The notes below the pieces were generated by a model that was not told the origin of the DNA, ran no database searches, and saw nothing but the letters and a program-made list of their open reading frames with translations. DNA of 64,000 nt, from NCBI RefSeq assembly GCF_900101445.1, contig NZ_FNKE01000001.1, positions 992,001-1,056,000 of the forward strand, given 5' to 3'. Made by a program: the position numbers and the translations under genes. The stretch's first letter is position 1. Each line of letters begins with the position of its first letter. Source of the stretch: Streptococcus equinus (GTDB lineage Bacteria; Bacillota; Bacilli; Lactobacillales; Streptococcaceae). Of the stretch, positions 18,536 through 27,565 are shown piece after piece.

Positions 18536-19243
18536 ATGTTTTTATTAACAACCGCAGCAGCGAGTCCATTTGCCCTCTCACGTTGGGCAGATTTCTTTGC
18601 CAACTTTGGTGAATTTGCCAAAGGTTTTCTATACACCTTAGGAATGTCATTTTGTGCTTTGCTTTTAGCCTTTGTTCTCGGTGTGATTTTTGGTGCAATG
18701 TCATCATCAAAAAGCAAAATCTTGAAAGCTATTGCTCGTGTTTATGTAGAAGTCTTTCAAAACACACCACTTTTGGTACAATTTGTTTTCGTCTATTATG
18801 GTCTCGCCATTATGACTAATGGTCTTATCATGATTTCAACATTCTTTACAGCAGTCCTTTGTGTTGGACTTTATCACGGGGCTTATATCGCTGAAGTCAT
18901 TCGCTCAGGTATCGAAGCCGTTCCAAAAGGTCAAACAGAAGCGGCACTCTCACAAGGATTCACTTATAGTCAAACCATGAGTTTGATTATCCTGCCACAA
19001 GCTGTACGTACTATCTTGCCACCACTAACTAACCAAGTGGTTAACTTGATTAAAAATACTTCTACTGTTGCCATCATTTCTGGAGCAGATATCATGTTCA
19101 CAGCCAAAGCTTGGGCTTACGAAACAACCAACTATGTTCCTGCATTTGCTGGTGCAGCACTCCTTTACTTCATCATGTGCTTCCCACTAGCAACTTGGGC
19201 ACGCCACAAAGAAGAAGAAAACAAAAAATCATATTCACTTTAG
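18536..19243 (+). CDS. glnM: Amino-acid ABC transporter permease GlnM
   Basis: A 235-residue HisMQ-type permease with about five membrane helices and the cytoplasmic EAA loop (EAVPKGQTEAALSQGFT, then LPQAVRTILPPL) that contacts the ATPase. Its ribosome site GGGAGGAG is strong and the gene is 15 bases behind glnH. It works as a heteromer with the next permease. The N-terminus (FLLTTAAASPF) is longer than in its partner. Confidence 0.92.
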   Translation: MFLLTTAAASPFALSRWADFFANFGEFAKGFLYTLGMSFCALLLAFVLGVIFGAMSSSKSKILKAIARVYVEVFQNTPLLVQFVFVYYGLAIMTNGLIMISTFFTAVLCVGLYHGAYIAEVIRSGIEAVPKGQTEAALSQGFTYSQTMSLIILPQAVRTILPPLTNQVVNLIKNTSTVAIISGADIMFTAKAWAYETTNYVPAFAGAALLYFIMCFPLATWARHKEEENKKSYSL

Positions 19244-19255
19244 GAGGAGAATTAA

Positions 19256-19903
19256 ATGTCAGTATTAACACCGACCAACCTTAGCTTCATCCTCCAAGGA
19301 TTGTGGCTAACCATTTATATTTCATTTATTTCCATTGTACTCTCAACGCTTATTGGAACGGTTCTTGCCGTCATGCGAAATGGGAAAAATCCTGTGCTTC
19401 ATTTGATTTCAAGTATCTATATTGAATTTGTCCGCAACGTTCCAAACTTGCTTTGGATTTTCATTATCTTCCTTGTTTTCCAAATGAAATCAACACCTGC
19501 TGGTATCACAGCCTTCACTGTCTTTACCTCTGCTGCTCTAGCAGAAATCATTCGTGGTGGTTTAAATGGTGTTGACCACGGGCAAACCGAAGCTGGTCTA
19601 GCTCAAGGAATGACAAACTTCCAGATTTTTATCTACATTGTCTTCCCACAAGCTTTTCGTAAAATGTTGCCAGCTATCATTTCACAATTTGTAACAGTTA
19701 TTAAAGATACTTCACTTCTTTACTCTGTTATCGCTATTCAGGAATTATTCGGTAAAAGCCAAATCTTGATGGGACGTTATTTTGAAGCCAGTCAAGTCTT
19801 TACCCTTTATGCCCTTATCGCTGCCATTTACTTTGTGATTAACTTTAGCATTTCAACGATTTCTCGTCACTTATCTAAAAAATGGGAAAAAGCAGCCGAA
19901 TAA
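19256..19903 (+). CDS. glnP: Amino-acid ABC transporter permease GlnP
   Basis: A 215-residue HisMQ-type permease, the last gene of the gln operon, with five predicted helices and the EAA loop GVDHGQTEAGLAQGMT followed by FPQAFRKMLPAI. It is preceded by TAGGAGGAG and followed at once by a strong terminator. With GlnM it should form the membrane channel of the importer. The two permeases share the family core but are not close copies. Confidence 0.92.
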   Translation: MSVLTPTNLSFILQGLWLTIYISFISIVLSTLIGTVLAVMRNGKNPVLHLISSIYIEFVRNVPNLLWIFIIFLVFQMKSTPAGITAFTVFTSAALAEIIRGGLNGVDHGQTEAGLAQGMTNFQIFIYIVFPQAFRKMLPAIISQFVTVIKDTSLLYSVIAIQELFGKSQILMGRYFEASQVFTLYALIAAIYFVINFSISTISRHLSKKWEKAAE

Positions 19904-19910
19904 AAAGTCA

Positions 19911-19946
19911 AAAAAAAGCTCCAGCTCTAAAGCTGGAGCTTTTTTT
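19911..19946. terminator. Strong bidirectional terminator
   Basis: A near-perfect stem (AAAAAAAGCTCCAGCT with AGCTGGAGCTTTTTTT) with a four-base loop ends glnP on the plus strand and the VTT-domain gene on the minus strand. Confidence 0.9.
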
Positions 19947-20553
19947 ATTGGAATAAGGTAAGCAAATAGCTAAGTCCTTTGTAACCAATAATCGTGTAGA
20001 GATAGAGTGTGACAGGTTTTGTAATCAGGAAAATCGTAACGAATTTCTTAAATGACATTTTCGATAAGCCAGAAACCATGCAAAGAAAGTCATCTGGGAA
20101 ACCAGGTAGAGCAAAAGCAGCTCCAAGAATCATCGCATAAGATTTCCCGTTATTCTTGTCAAGATAGCCAATATACTTATCGTAAGTCTCTTGGGAAACA
20201 AAAGCCTTCACAAATGTTTCTCCGTAACGTCTCGCTAAAGCAAAGGCGATAAGAGAACCAATAAAGATACCAGTGAAATTATAAATGAATCCCCAAATCG
20301 GACCAAAAGCAATATAACCAATCACACTGGTCATCCCACCAGGAACAATTGGATAAATCACCTGAACCACTTGCAAAGCCATAAAAATCAGCGGTGCAAA
20401 GAGGCCAAGATTTCCTAAATAACTTTGGAAAAGCCCGCCAACTTGGAAGTAAGCTGGGTGCTGTTTGAAGAAAATAAACAAAGCAATGGAAATAATAAAT
20501 CCAATTCCAGTTAAAATCTGAATGTACTTTCTCTGTGATCCTGTTTCTGTCAT
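19945..20553 (-). CDS. TVP38/TMEM64 (VTT domain) membrane protein
   Basis: A 202-residue membrane protein with a VTT/SNARE-associated domain, related to DedA. It has about five hydrophobic segments and the family marks FGPIWGFIYNFTGIFIGSLIAFALARRYG and GAAFALPGFPDDFLC, with the conserved Phe-Pro and acidic residues. Relatives act in lipid scrambling or undecaprenyl-phosphate recycling; which applies here is unknown. A strong CGCATCCCCTCCC-type ribosome region (GGGAGGGG on the coding strand) precedes the ATG. Confidence 0.85.
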   Translation of the reverse strand: MTETGSQRKYIQILTGIGFIISIALFIFFKQHPAYFQVGGLFQSYLGNLGLFAPLIFMALQVVQVIYPIVPGGMTSVIGYIAFGPIWGFIYNFTGIFIGSLIAFALARRYGETFVKAFVSQETYDKYIGYLDKNNGKSYAMILGAAFALPGFPDDFLCMVSGLSKMSFKKFVTIFLITKPVTLYLYTIIGYKGLSYLLTLFQ

Positions 20554-20580
20554 CGCATCCCCTCCCTTATTTGTGATAAC

Positions 20581-20688
20581 TTATCGTCGCCAACTGATGA
20601 GTTTTAACCCAAATACTTCTAAAAGGTAACTAATCAAAGCAAGTGGCAAAACGATTAATAGCAATACATACATAATCTTCTTTTTCAT
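20581..20688 (-). CDS. Small hydrophobic peptide, 35 residues
   Basis: ATG-initiated frame coding MKKKIMYVLLLIVLPLALIS and then YLLEVFGLKLISWRR: one membrane helix with a basic end on each side. No clear ribosome site is present. It lies 27 bases upstream of the VTT gene in the same direction and might be a leader or small membrane peptide. Support is limited to composition and placement. Confidence 0.4.
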   Translation of the reverse strand: MKKKIMYVLLLIVLPLALISYLLEVFGLKLISWRR

Positions 20689-20764
20689 TTTGATATTACA
20701 TTCAATTCAGCAATAAGATTGAATTCCTCTTTCATTTCATTCTTTACCAATACCAAGCCAAGGC

Positions 20765-21067
20765 TTATTTTTTCTTGTAGTGTCGTTCGATGATAGAACC
20801 TGAGGAAGCATTGATAGTATAGGCATATGATTTTGAATTTGTTTCTAGTTTAACCACATAAGTTGCTGCTAAACCAGTTCTACTTTTTACAAATTCTTGT
20901 GACTTTATATCCTTACTCTTAATTCCTGCGTTTTGGTAGGCAATTCGCTTGACTTCATTTGTCGTTAACTTATAGCCAAATTGATGATAGGCATAAGTTC
21001 CTAAAAGCCCCAAAGCAAGTGAACCAAGTAAGGCAAGAATAGCCCAATACTTCTTAATTCCTTTCAT
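20765..21067 (-). CDS. PepSY-like exported small protein
   Basis: A 100-residue protein with an N-terminal hydrophobic segment (about 8-28) and a small outer domain. The pattern LTTNEVKRIAYQNAGIKSKDI, YVVKLETNSKSYAYTINASSGSI fits one PepSY repeat (a helix followed by a beta-hairpin with the DxxTGxI-like end replaced by NASSGSII). PepSY domains are thought to inhibit or regulate neighbouring proteases. A ribosome site GAGGAAAAG precedes the ATG. It lies behind the histidine kinase in the same direction but separated by a terminator. Confidence 0.7.
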   Translation of the reverse strand: MKGIKKYWAILALLGSLALGLLGTYAYHQFGYKLTTNEVKRIAYQNAGIKSKDIKSQEFVKSRTGLAATYVVKLETNSKSYAYTINASSGSIIERHYKKK

Positions 21068-21227
21068 CTTTTCCTCGCTTCAATATTGTAACCATATTAT
21101 AACGAAGATTACTTGAGAAAGCTTGGATAAAGTCTCGAAAAGCTGTGGCAAAAGTGTGGCAAGTTTTGACCTTATTTAGTTTACCTCATTTTAAAGAAGC
21201 TCCCGCTTACAAATGTGTAAGAAAGAT

Positions 21228-21268
21228 AAAAATACCTGCTGAGAACTAAGTCCCAACAGGTGTTTTTT
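21228..21268 (-). terminator. Terminator after the two-component operon
   Basis: TACCTGCT (21233-21240) pairs with AACAGGTG (21255-21262), imperfectly, and T runs lie on both sides (TTTTT on the minus strand beyond the stem). It overlaps the kinase stop codon. Confidence 0.6.
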
Positions 21269-22772
21269 AATGCTGATGTAGTGGAAGAGTGATGACAAAG
21301 CAAGTTTCCTTGTCATCTGAAACCACTTGAATATCACCATGATGACGGTCAATGATTTCCTTAGTAATGGCAAGTCCGATACCAAAATGCCCTCCCTCAC
21401 CTTTATAAAAGCGTTCAAAAAGATGAGCTTTATCCTTATCAGAAATAGCTTTTCCGTCATTTGACAAACGCAATTCGAGTCGCTCATTTTCTAGTATTTT
21501 ACAAGAAATTCCAATTGTCTTTTTGGCGTAACGAACAGCATTTGACAAAATATTGGTCACAGCACGCTCAATGAGTTTTTCATCTGCCTCAATATCAAGG
21601 TAATCTGATGAAAATTGATGGTCAAAGACAAGACCACGCGCATCTGCTTTAGCTTTTAAGTGCCAACTCACATCGTAAAGCAAATCAACCATATTGAAGG
21701 TTTCTAATTTCAAAGGTTGCTGAGCAGATTCCATTTTTGACAAAGTTAAAATATCATCTACCAGCTCTGCCATTTTCCTGCTTTCATCTAAAATCACACT
21801 AGCAGCTTCTTGGTCATCCGCAGCCACTCCTTCTTTGATAGCCTCTGCATAACCTTGAATAGACATGAGCGGAGTGCGCAGCTCGTGAGAAGAATTTTGG
21901 AAAAAGAGTTGCTGACTGCGCTGGTTAGCATCAATCATGTCATTCATCTTCTCGACAGTCTGACCAACTTCGTTAAATTCACGGTAAGCAAAATTTTCTG
22001 GCTGCAAATCACCCTCACGATTACCAACGCGTAAAATATAAGATTTTAAAGCCCCAAAATGCTTATCTAATTTCCGCGAAGTTAAGAAAATGGTTATGAT
22101 AGCAATCAAACCAACAATCACCATCAACGAAAGCAAAAGGTAGTTGATATAAGTTTCAAAGTCCGCAATCGGAGTAACATTGGCAAAGACGAAAACATAA
22201 TAATTCTGTGCCTTGCTGTCATCACTGTCTTGCTTGATATGGCTTTCTGAAAAAGTGCCAGGGTATTCCTGCATCTTAACCATATAAGTCGAATCATAGA
22301 CCTTGACCTTCTTAAAATGCTGCGATTTGCTGTCAACTTCTTCATCAAACCAATCTATCGACTCATTATCCGAAAAATAATCAACTACTTTTTCTGAAAT
22401 CTGCTTCTCAGACAAATCATAAGTCGACGCTGAAATGTATTTGATGTTAAAGTTTTCATCAACGATGGCGTACGTGGTTTCAAAGATATTACCATCTGAA
22501 ATCTTTGGCAAATCCTCACCAACATAAAGCGCATCTAAGGTATCATATTGATTTTGAATCGCTGTAAAAGCTTCTTCAGCCAGAAATAACTTTAATAGCC
22601 CATTAAAAACCAGCAAAATAATGGCAAAGGAAGTAATCAAAATCGTCAGTGGCTGTAAAAATAAGGTCGTTCGAAAACGCGATTGCCACCTTTTCTTCTT
22701 TAAGTGACTGTCTTTTTTAGTCTTTTTTCGTGAGCTTGAACCCATAGCCCCAAACCGTTTCAATAAGGACAT
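21267..22772 (-). CDS. Sensor histidine kinase (OmpR-type system)
   Basis: A kinase of about 501 residues. A very basic N-terminus (SSRKKTKKDSHLKKKRWQSR) precedes a first helix (about 38-62), an outer domain of about 140 residues, a second helix (about 205-228) and a HAMP linker. The phospho-acceptor His lies in [19 protein letters not shown], followed by N and G boxes (NILSNAVRYA, GGHFGIGLAITKEI); the G1 box is weakly conserved (LSNDGKAI). The ATG at 22772 was preferred for its upstream GAGGGG; an ATG at 22745 is possible. It overlaps the regulator gene by about 56 bases. The signal and the matching named system were not recognised. Confidence 0.85.
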   Translation of the reverse strand: MSLLKRFGAMGSSSRKKTKKDSHLKKKRWQSRFRTTLFLQPLTILITSFAIILLVFNGLLKLFLAEEAFTAIQNQYDTLDALYVGEDLPKISDGNIFETTYAIVDENFNIKYISASTYDLSEKQISEKVVDYFSDNESIDWFDEEVDSKSQHFKKVKVYDSTYMVKMQEYPGTFSESHIKQDSDDSKAQNYYVFVFANVTPIADFETYINYLLLSLMVIVGLIAIITIFLTSRKLDKHFGALKSYILRVGNREGDLQPENFAYREFNEVGQTVEKMNDMIDANQRSQQLFFQNSSHELRTPLMSIQGYAEAIKEGVAADDQEAASVILDESRKMAELVDDILTLSKMESAQQPLKLETFNMVDLLYDVSWHLKAKADARGLVFDHQFSSDYLDIEADEKLIERAVTNILSNAVRYAKKTIGISCKILENERLELRLSNDGKAISDKDKAHLFERFYKGEGGHFGIGLAITKEIIDRHHGDIQVVSDDKETCFVITLPLHQH

Positions 22773-23409
22773 GACTCTCAACCCCTCTCAATTTTTTGCG
22801 CAGGCGTTTGATGGTATCATCTGTCACACGCGTTTCGACGTCACTTTCATACCCCCATACTTGACGTAAAAGGTCATCGCGCGATATTGCCTCCTCACTA
22901 TGTGACAACAAAACTTTCAATAGCTCAAATTCTGTATTGGTCAGCTTGATATGTTTTCCTTGATAAGTAGCAGAGCGGTCCTTATCTGAAAGCTCCAAAC
23001 CTTCATAAGCAAGAGGTTTAGCCTCTTCATTTGTAGCTTCTTTAGCTACTGGTTGACGTGCCAAAATGGCTTTGACACGCAAACTCAATTTCAAGGGTGA
23101 AAATGGTTTGGTAAAATAATCATCAACCCCAGCTGAAAATCCCTTCACAAAATCATCATCACTATCACGCGCAGTTAAAAGAATAATCGGCACCTCAGAG
23201 CGTTTGCGCAACATAGCCGCAATATCAATACCACTTGTTCCTGGCATCATGACATCAAGAATAACCACATCCGCTTCTTCTTCCATAAAACGCAAAAGCA
23301 ACTGATCACCCGTTTCAAAGGCTTCAACATCTAAGCCTTGATCGCGCAAAAATGAGGCAATCAACTCACGAATATTCTTCTCATCATCTGCTACATAAAC
23401 CTTTGCCAT
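22717..23409 (-). CDS. OmpR-family response regulator
   Basis: A 230-residue regulator with receiver domain (DDE at 8-10, Asp52 in ILDVMMPGTSG, TKPFSPLKL) and C-terminal winged helix (LTNTEFELLKVLLSHSEEAISRDDLLRQVWG). It overlaps the downstream kinase gene, so both proteins are made together. The region upstream (23410-23524) contains ACACCTC (ribosome site on the coding strand) and no obvious operator. Target genes unknown. Confidence 0.92.
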   Translation of the reverse strand: MAKVYVADDEKNIRELIASFLRDQGLDVEAFETGDQLLLRFMEEEADVVILDVMMPGTSGIDIAAMLRKRSEVPIILLTARDSDDDFVKGFSAGVDDYFTKPFSPLKLSLRVKAILARQPVAKEATNEEAKPLAYEGLELSDKDRSATYQGKHIKLTNTEFELLKVLLSHSEEAISRDDLLRQVWGYESDVETRVTDDTIKRLRKKLRGVESHVLIETVWGYGFKLTKKD

Positions 23410-23524
23410 AGAACACCTCGACTTGCTTAATTTCTTACCTTCATCATACCATAATTCCTCTCAAAAGCTCCAAAGCTAGCTAAACTTGCCACAAAAATCT
23501 TACAATTTGAGACCCCGTTTTTCC

Positions 23525-23553
23525 TTGATTTCCCTAAAAAAGTAAAGTAGAAT
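23525..23553 (+). promoter_or_regulatory. Promoter of the P-type ATPase gene
   Basis: TTGATT (23525-23530), 17-base spacer, TAGAAT (23548-23553); the ATG lies 61 bases further. No manganese (yybP-ykoY) riboswitch pattern was recognised in this short leader. Confidence 0.6.
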
Positions 23554-23614
23554 TACCCTGACATCGTAAGAATCATTAAATTTTTTTAGTATTAGATTTC
23601 AGGAGATAGCAAAA

Positions 23615-25981
23615 ATGGATGAAAAACTGATAACAAATAACATTTCAGGCTTATCAAGCAAAGATGTTGAAGAACGTCTAAAAAATGGTCAAAATAATAA
23701 AATGATTGACGAGAATGCGGCAACAACAAGCTCTATCATTCGTCAAAATATCTTTACCTACTTCAATTTAATCTTTGCTATTATCACCTTATTATTGATT
23801 ATTGCTGGTTCTTTTAAAAGTTTAACTTTTTTACCTGTTATCATCATTAACATTATCATCGGAATTGCTCAGCAACTGCGCTCTAAAAAAGTATTAGACC
23901 AGCTGAATGTCATTTCAAAATCATCCTACCAAGTTATCAGAGACGGAAAATATCAGTCTATCCCAATCGATGAATTGGTGCTGGATGACATCATTTTACT
24001 AGATGAAGGAAGACAAATCCCTGCAGATGCCACTTTAGTTGATGGGAAAGTATCCGTCAACGAATCTCTTCTAACAGGTGAAGAAGATGAAATCGAAAAA
24101 GTCATCGGTAGCGATTTAAAATCAGGTAGTTCTATTATCTCAGGAAAATGCCTCGCAAAACTAACCGCAGTCGGAAACGATTCGTATGCCGCCAAGCTAA
24201 CGCAAAAAGCCAAAGAAGTAAAACACAAAAAAACAGACATGATTCGTGCTATCGAAGGCATCATCAAATTTGCCGGAATTATCATTATTCCTATCGGCAT
24301 TACCTTATTTAGCCAGTCGCTATTTTTAAATCATAAAACGTTTAGCGACAGTATTGTCTCAACAGTTGGTGCTTTGATTGGAATGATTCCTGAAGGGCTT
24401 TATTTACTGGTAACTGTTGCTCTTGCTATCAGTGCAATGAAATTAGCTAGAAAAAAAGTTTTGTTACACGACATGAAAAGCATTGAATCTTTGGCTCGTG
24501 TTGACATTTTATGCGTGGATAAAACAGGAACCATCACAGCAAATAAAATGACTGTAACGGATCTTGTCTTACCCGAGCATGTCGCTCAAAAAGAGTTAGC
24601 CACTAACCAAGAAATCCTCTCTAAATACATCAACACCATCCCTGATTCTAATATTACAATGCTAGCTTTGCGAGAATATTTCACTTCAAAAGAAGCCTTT
24701 AAAAATGCTGAAACAACCCCATTCTCATCAAAAGTAAAATATTCTCAAATCAAAACAGAAAACACCACTTATCGTTTAGGTGCCCCTGATATCTTACTAA
24801 ACCAGGACATGCTAGAAGTCAATCAAACCAAACTCACTCAATATGCTTCAGACGGTAAACGCATCTTAGCTTTAGTTGAAATGACCAAAGACCATGCAGT
24901 ACCACTTCTATTTGTAGCTATCAAAAATGATATCCGAGCAAACGCTAAAGAAATTTTTTCATTTTTCAATGAAAACGACGTTGCCATTAAAGTCATATCT
25001 GGTGATAACCCTCTAACCGTTTCAAAAATTGCTAATCAAGCAGGGATTTTAGATTCAGAAAACTACATCGATGCCAGTACTTTAAAAACTAAGGAAGACA
25101 TTGAAAAAGCTGCGCTAAGTCATACCATTTTTGGGCGAGTGACTCCCGAACAAAAGAAAGATTTGGTGCTTGCTTTCAAAAAGAACAAATACAAAGTCGC
25201 AATGACTGGAGACGGTGTTAATGATATCTTAGCTATGAAAGAAGCTGATTGCTCTATTGCAATGGGAAGTGGTAGCGAAGCAGCTCGTCAAGCTGCCCAG
25301 GTTGTCTTGCTTGATTCAGATTTTTCAAGAATGAAAGATATTGTCTCTCAAGGTCGCCAAATTATTAACAACATCACTCGTTCAGCAACCTTATTCTTAT
25401 ACAAGAATATCTTTTCAATGTTGCTAGCTATCTTTTCAATCATTACGATTTTTACTTATCCCCTCGCGCCTACTCAAGTCTCTCTCATTTCAATGTTCAA
25501 TATCGGGATTCCAGCATTCTTACTATCATTAGAAACAAACACCGTCAAGAAAAATCAGAACTTCCTAAAAGAAACTATTCTGACAGCTCTGCCAGCTTCG
25601 CTCACTTCATTTTCAGCCATTGCTTGCTTGGTAGTATTTGGACAATTATTTGATATTCCGCAAAACGATATCGGTATCGCCAGCACTTACCTGCTCGCCG
25701 TTGTTGGTTTCTTGATTTTAAGAAACGTTTCAAGACCTCTCAACAAGTATAAGATTTCTATTTTTATCACATGTTTTGCTGGCTTCATTATTTGTAGCCT
25801 TATTCCATCGCTACGCTCACTATTCATGCTAAATGAATTCAGCAATGAAAGCATGGTGCTTTGCCTCATTTTTGCTCTTGCTGAAGTAACCGTGATGAGA
25901 ACCTTGACTTTCTTATTTGAAAATATCCCAAGCGCTCTTTCGAAATGCCGTTTGGCTATTCAAAAAATGTTCGCAGATTAA
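23615..25981 (+). CDS. Cation-translocating P-type ATPase
   Basis: A 788-residue P-type ATPase. The phosphorylation motif DKTGTITANKMTV, the actuator motif SLLTGEEDEI (in place of TGES), the hinge MTGDGVNDILAMKEADCSIAMG and the helix-4 motif MIPEGLYLL are present. PEGL, not CPC, excludes the copper/zinc group. The layout resembles CtpE-like and streptococcal MgtA-like pumps for Ca2+ or Mn2+; the ion cannot be read from the sequence. About ten membrane helices are expected, four after the cytoplasmic loop being clear. The ribosome site AGGAGA precedes the ATG. It is a single-gene unit convergent with the following gene. Confidence 0.9.
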   Translation: MDEKLITNNISGLSSKDVEERLKNGQNNKMIDENAATTSSIIRQNIFTYFNLIFAIITLLLIIAGSFKSLTFLPVIIINIIIGIAQQLRSKKVLDQLNVISKSSYQVIRDGKYQSIPIDELVLDDIILLDEGRQIPADATLVDGKVSVNESLLTGEEDEIEKVIGSDLKSGSSIISGKCLAKLTAVGNDSYAAKLTQKAKEVKHKKTDMIRAIEGIIKFAGIIIIPIGITLFSQSLFLNHKTFSDSIVSTVGALIGMIPEGLYLLVTVALAISAMKLARKKVLLHDMKSIESLARVDILCVDKTGTITANKMTVTDLVLPEHVAQKELATNQEILSKYINTIPDSNITMLALREYFTSKEAFKNAETTPFSSKVKYSQIKTENTTYRLGAPDILLNQDMLEVNQTKLTQYASDGKRILALVEMTKDHAVPLLFVAIKNDIRANAKEIFSFFNENDVAIKVISGDNPLTVSKIANQAGILDSENYIDASTLKTKEDIEKAALSHTIFGRVTPEQKKDLVLAFKKNKYKVAMTGDGVNDILAMKEADCSIAMGSGSEAARQAAQVVLLDSDFSRMKDIVSQGRQIINNITRSATLFLYKNIFSMLLAIFSIITIFTYPLAPTQVSLISMFNIGIPAFLLSLETNTVKKNQNFLKETILTALPASLTSFSAIACLVVFGQLFDIPQNDIGIASTYLLAVVGFLILRNVSRPLNKYKISIFITCFAGFIICSLIPSLRSLFMLNEFSNESMVLCLIFALAEVTVMRTLTFLFENIPSALSKCRLAIQKMFAD

Positions 25982-25982
25982 C

Positions 25983-26858
25983 CTACGAACAGTTGTGTAA
26001 ATCTTTTCGAAATCTTTGAATCAATTGTTTTACCTTTTGATAGCTGCTACGCCCTTGTCTGGCGTAGTGGCCTTTTTTATTAAAATAGCTGCGCTCCCAA
26101 TCCACGTGACGACGGCGCTTAATCCAGAGCGGTGCTCGAAATGCATTGCCTTGATTTGCTAAAATGCGTTTTCGAAAGAGTGGGTCGTGACGTTTTATCG
26201 CTGCAACGTCAAGCTCATAGTGTCTCTGGTCGTTACGATTGGCATAGTTAAAACTAGCTCCGTTGATAATGCCATTATGTGTCTGACCTTGCGGGTCGAT
26301 TTCATTAGCAAAATGTCCCCTGCTATCTAAGATAAATTCTGTGTGAAAAGCCAGCAAAATTTTTAGATTAACTGGTAGCTCAAATCCTAAAATGGCACGT
26401 TTGGGTGCTTTATTATGGAGCCTAGCTGATTCTGTCAAATCAAAATCAAATCGCCTCCGCCAAAACCGTCGCTCTTTTTTATCTTTTAAGTAAGCTAACA
26501 TAGATTGCCAATCTGACTTAGCAGGAAATTCTTCTCTAACCCACTGAGCTTGGTAGGCAGAAATCACATAACGACATTGATGGACTTGGTGCGCTAATAA
26601 ATTGTCCTCAGCCATGCTTTCTCCTGGGTAAGCTATTTGAACCAACCTTGCCAACTCACTCCAAAAAGGATGATTAGGAGCCAAATCATCTGAAAAATGG
26701 TTTAAGAGCTTACGAGTCTCGGCAATCTCGCCAGATAATTCTTCTGGCATGTCTAAGATGTCCATTAATTCTTGTAATACAAGTCGTGCTTTGTCACTTG
26801 TGCTTGCAGCTTTGCTATTTTCCCAAAAGTAGAAAAAGTCTTTATCTCCGATTTTCAT
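25983..26858 (-). CDS. DUF3114-like cytosolic protein, unknown function
   Basis: A 291-residue soluble protein without signal peptide. It is rich in Arg, Trp and Phe, with the striking runs KDKKERRFWRRRFDFDLTES and KRAILGFELPVNLKILLAFH, HNGIINGASFNYANRNDQRHYELD. I associate this pattern with the streptococcal DUF3114 family, from memory. The C-terminal third is basic, which could suit nucleic-acid binding. The ATG starts only six bases after a TATAAT and has no ribosome site, suggesting a leaderless message. It is divergent from a TetR regulator and convergent with the ATPase. Confidence 0.65.
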   Translation of the reverse strand: MKIGDKDFFYFWENSKAASTSDKARLVLQELMDILDMPEELSGEIAETRKLLNHFSDDLAPNHPFWSELARLVQIAYPGESMAEDNLLAHQVHQCRYVISAYQAQWVREEFPAKSDWQSMLAYLKDKKERRFWRRRFDFDLTESARLHNKAPKRAILGFELPVNLKILLAFHTEFILDSRGHFANEIDPQGQTHNGIINGASFNYANRNDQRHYELDVAAIKRHDPLFRKRILANQGNAFRAPLWIKRRRHVDWERSYFNKKGHYARQGRSSYQKVKQLIQRFRKDLHNCS

Positions 26859-26864
26859 AGGTCA

Positions 26865-26873
26865 ATTATAGCA
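26865..26873 (-). promoter_or_regulatory. Extended -10 immediately before the DUF3114-like gene
   Basis: TGCTATAAT on the minus strand ends six bases before the ATG (26858), so transcription would start at or next to the start codon. Confidence 0.5.
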
Positions 26874-26939
26874 CATTACAGCGCTAACACCTTTTTTAAA
26901 GGGGCTTATGATAAAATAGTTATAGATGAAGGGGAATTT

Positions 26940-27455
26940 ATGAAGACATTAACTGAAGAGGCTTTTGCCCGCACTTTAAAAGAAATTATGCAGGAAAAAT
27001 CCTTTGACAAGGTAACTGTAACTGAATTGGTTCAGCGCATGCATGTCAATCGTCAAACCTTTTACTATCATTTCAATGATTTGTATGACCTGCTTGAAAA
27101 GATATACATTTCAGATGGTGAGCAAATGATTGGTGATAACCGAACAGACGATTCTTGGGAAAAAGGCATGCTTGCGATTTTTCAATACATTTTAGCCAAC
27201 AAAGCATTTGTCTGCAACACCTATTATTCTATCAATCGTAATTATTTGGAACATTTTTTATATGACCGAGCTTACGAATTAATCAAGCCGGTCTTAAAGA
27301 CTAAAAATCCTGACTTACCAGCTAGAGAACTCGATTTTAAAGTACATTTTTGCAAGTATGGCTTGGTTGGTTTTATCCTTGATTGGATTGACTCTGGTTT
27401 GCAAGAAAATCCCAACACCTTAGCCAAGCGTATTTATCAACTTTTGAATCACTAG
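26940..27455 (+). CDS. TetR/AcrR-family regulator
   Basis: A 171-residue regulator with an N-terminal helix-turn-helix (about 10-47; VTVTELVQRMHVNRQTFYYHFNDLYDLLEKI) and a helical ligand domain of the TetR_C DhaS-like type. It has an extended -10 (TGATAAAAT, near 26908) and GAAGGGGAA ahead of the ATG. It stands directly in front of oleate hydratase in the same direction, and is the obvious candidate to sense fatty acids and control it; that is inferred from position. Confidence 0.85.
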   Translation: MKTLTEEAFARTLKEIMQEKSFDKVTVTELVQRMHVNRQTFYYHFNDLYDLLEKIYISDGEQMIGDNRTDDSWEKGMLAIFQYILANKAFVCNTYYSINRNYLEHFLYDRAYELIKPVLKTKNPDLPARELDFKVHFCKYGLVGFILDWIDSGLQENPNTLAKRIYQLLNH

Positions 27456-27482
27456 ACAAAGTCAGCAATGTGTCAAAAATTT

Positions 27483-27513
27483 AGACAGGAAAGATTTCCT
27501 GTCTATTTTATTT
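27483..27513 (+). terminator. Hairpin between TetR gene and oleate hydratase (terminator or operator)
   Basis: AGACAGGAAA (27483-27492) and TTTCCTGTCT (27495-27504) form a perfect palindrome followed by ATTTTATTTT. It reads as a terminator for the TetR gene; the symmetry could also serve a dimeric regulator. Confidence 0.65.
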
Positions 27514-27519
27514 TGTCAA

Positions 27520-27533
27520 AGAAAGCGTTTTAA
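27520..27533 (+). promoter_or_regulatory. cre-like site before oleate hydratase
   Basis: AGAAAGCGTTTTAA matches 12 of 14 positions of TGWAANCGNTNWCA, about 33 bases before the ATG. CcpA control of this gene is inferred. Confidence 0.45.
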
Positions 27534-27565
27534 TAAAAGTGATTTTAACAAAGGAGTTGACATGT

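Noticed and set aside
20052..20252. 66-codon plus-strand frame opposite the VTT gene
   Set aside because: Antisense to a clear membrane-protein frame; no start signal.
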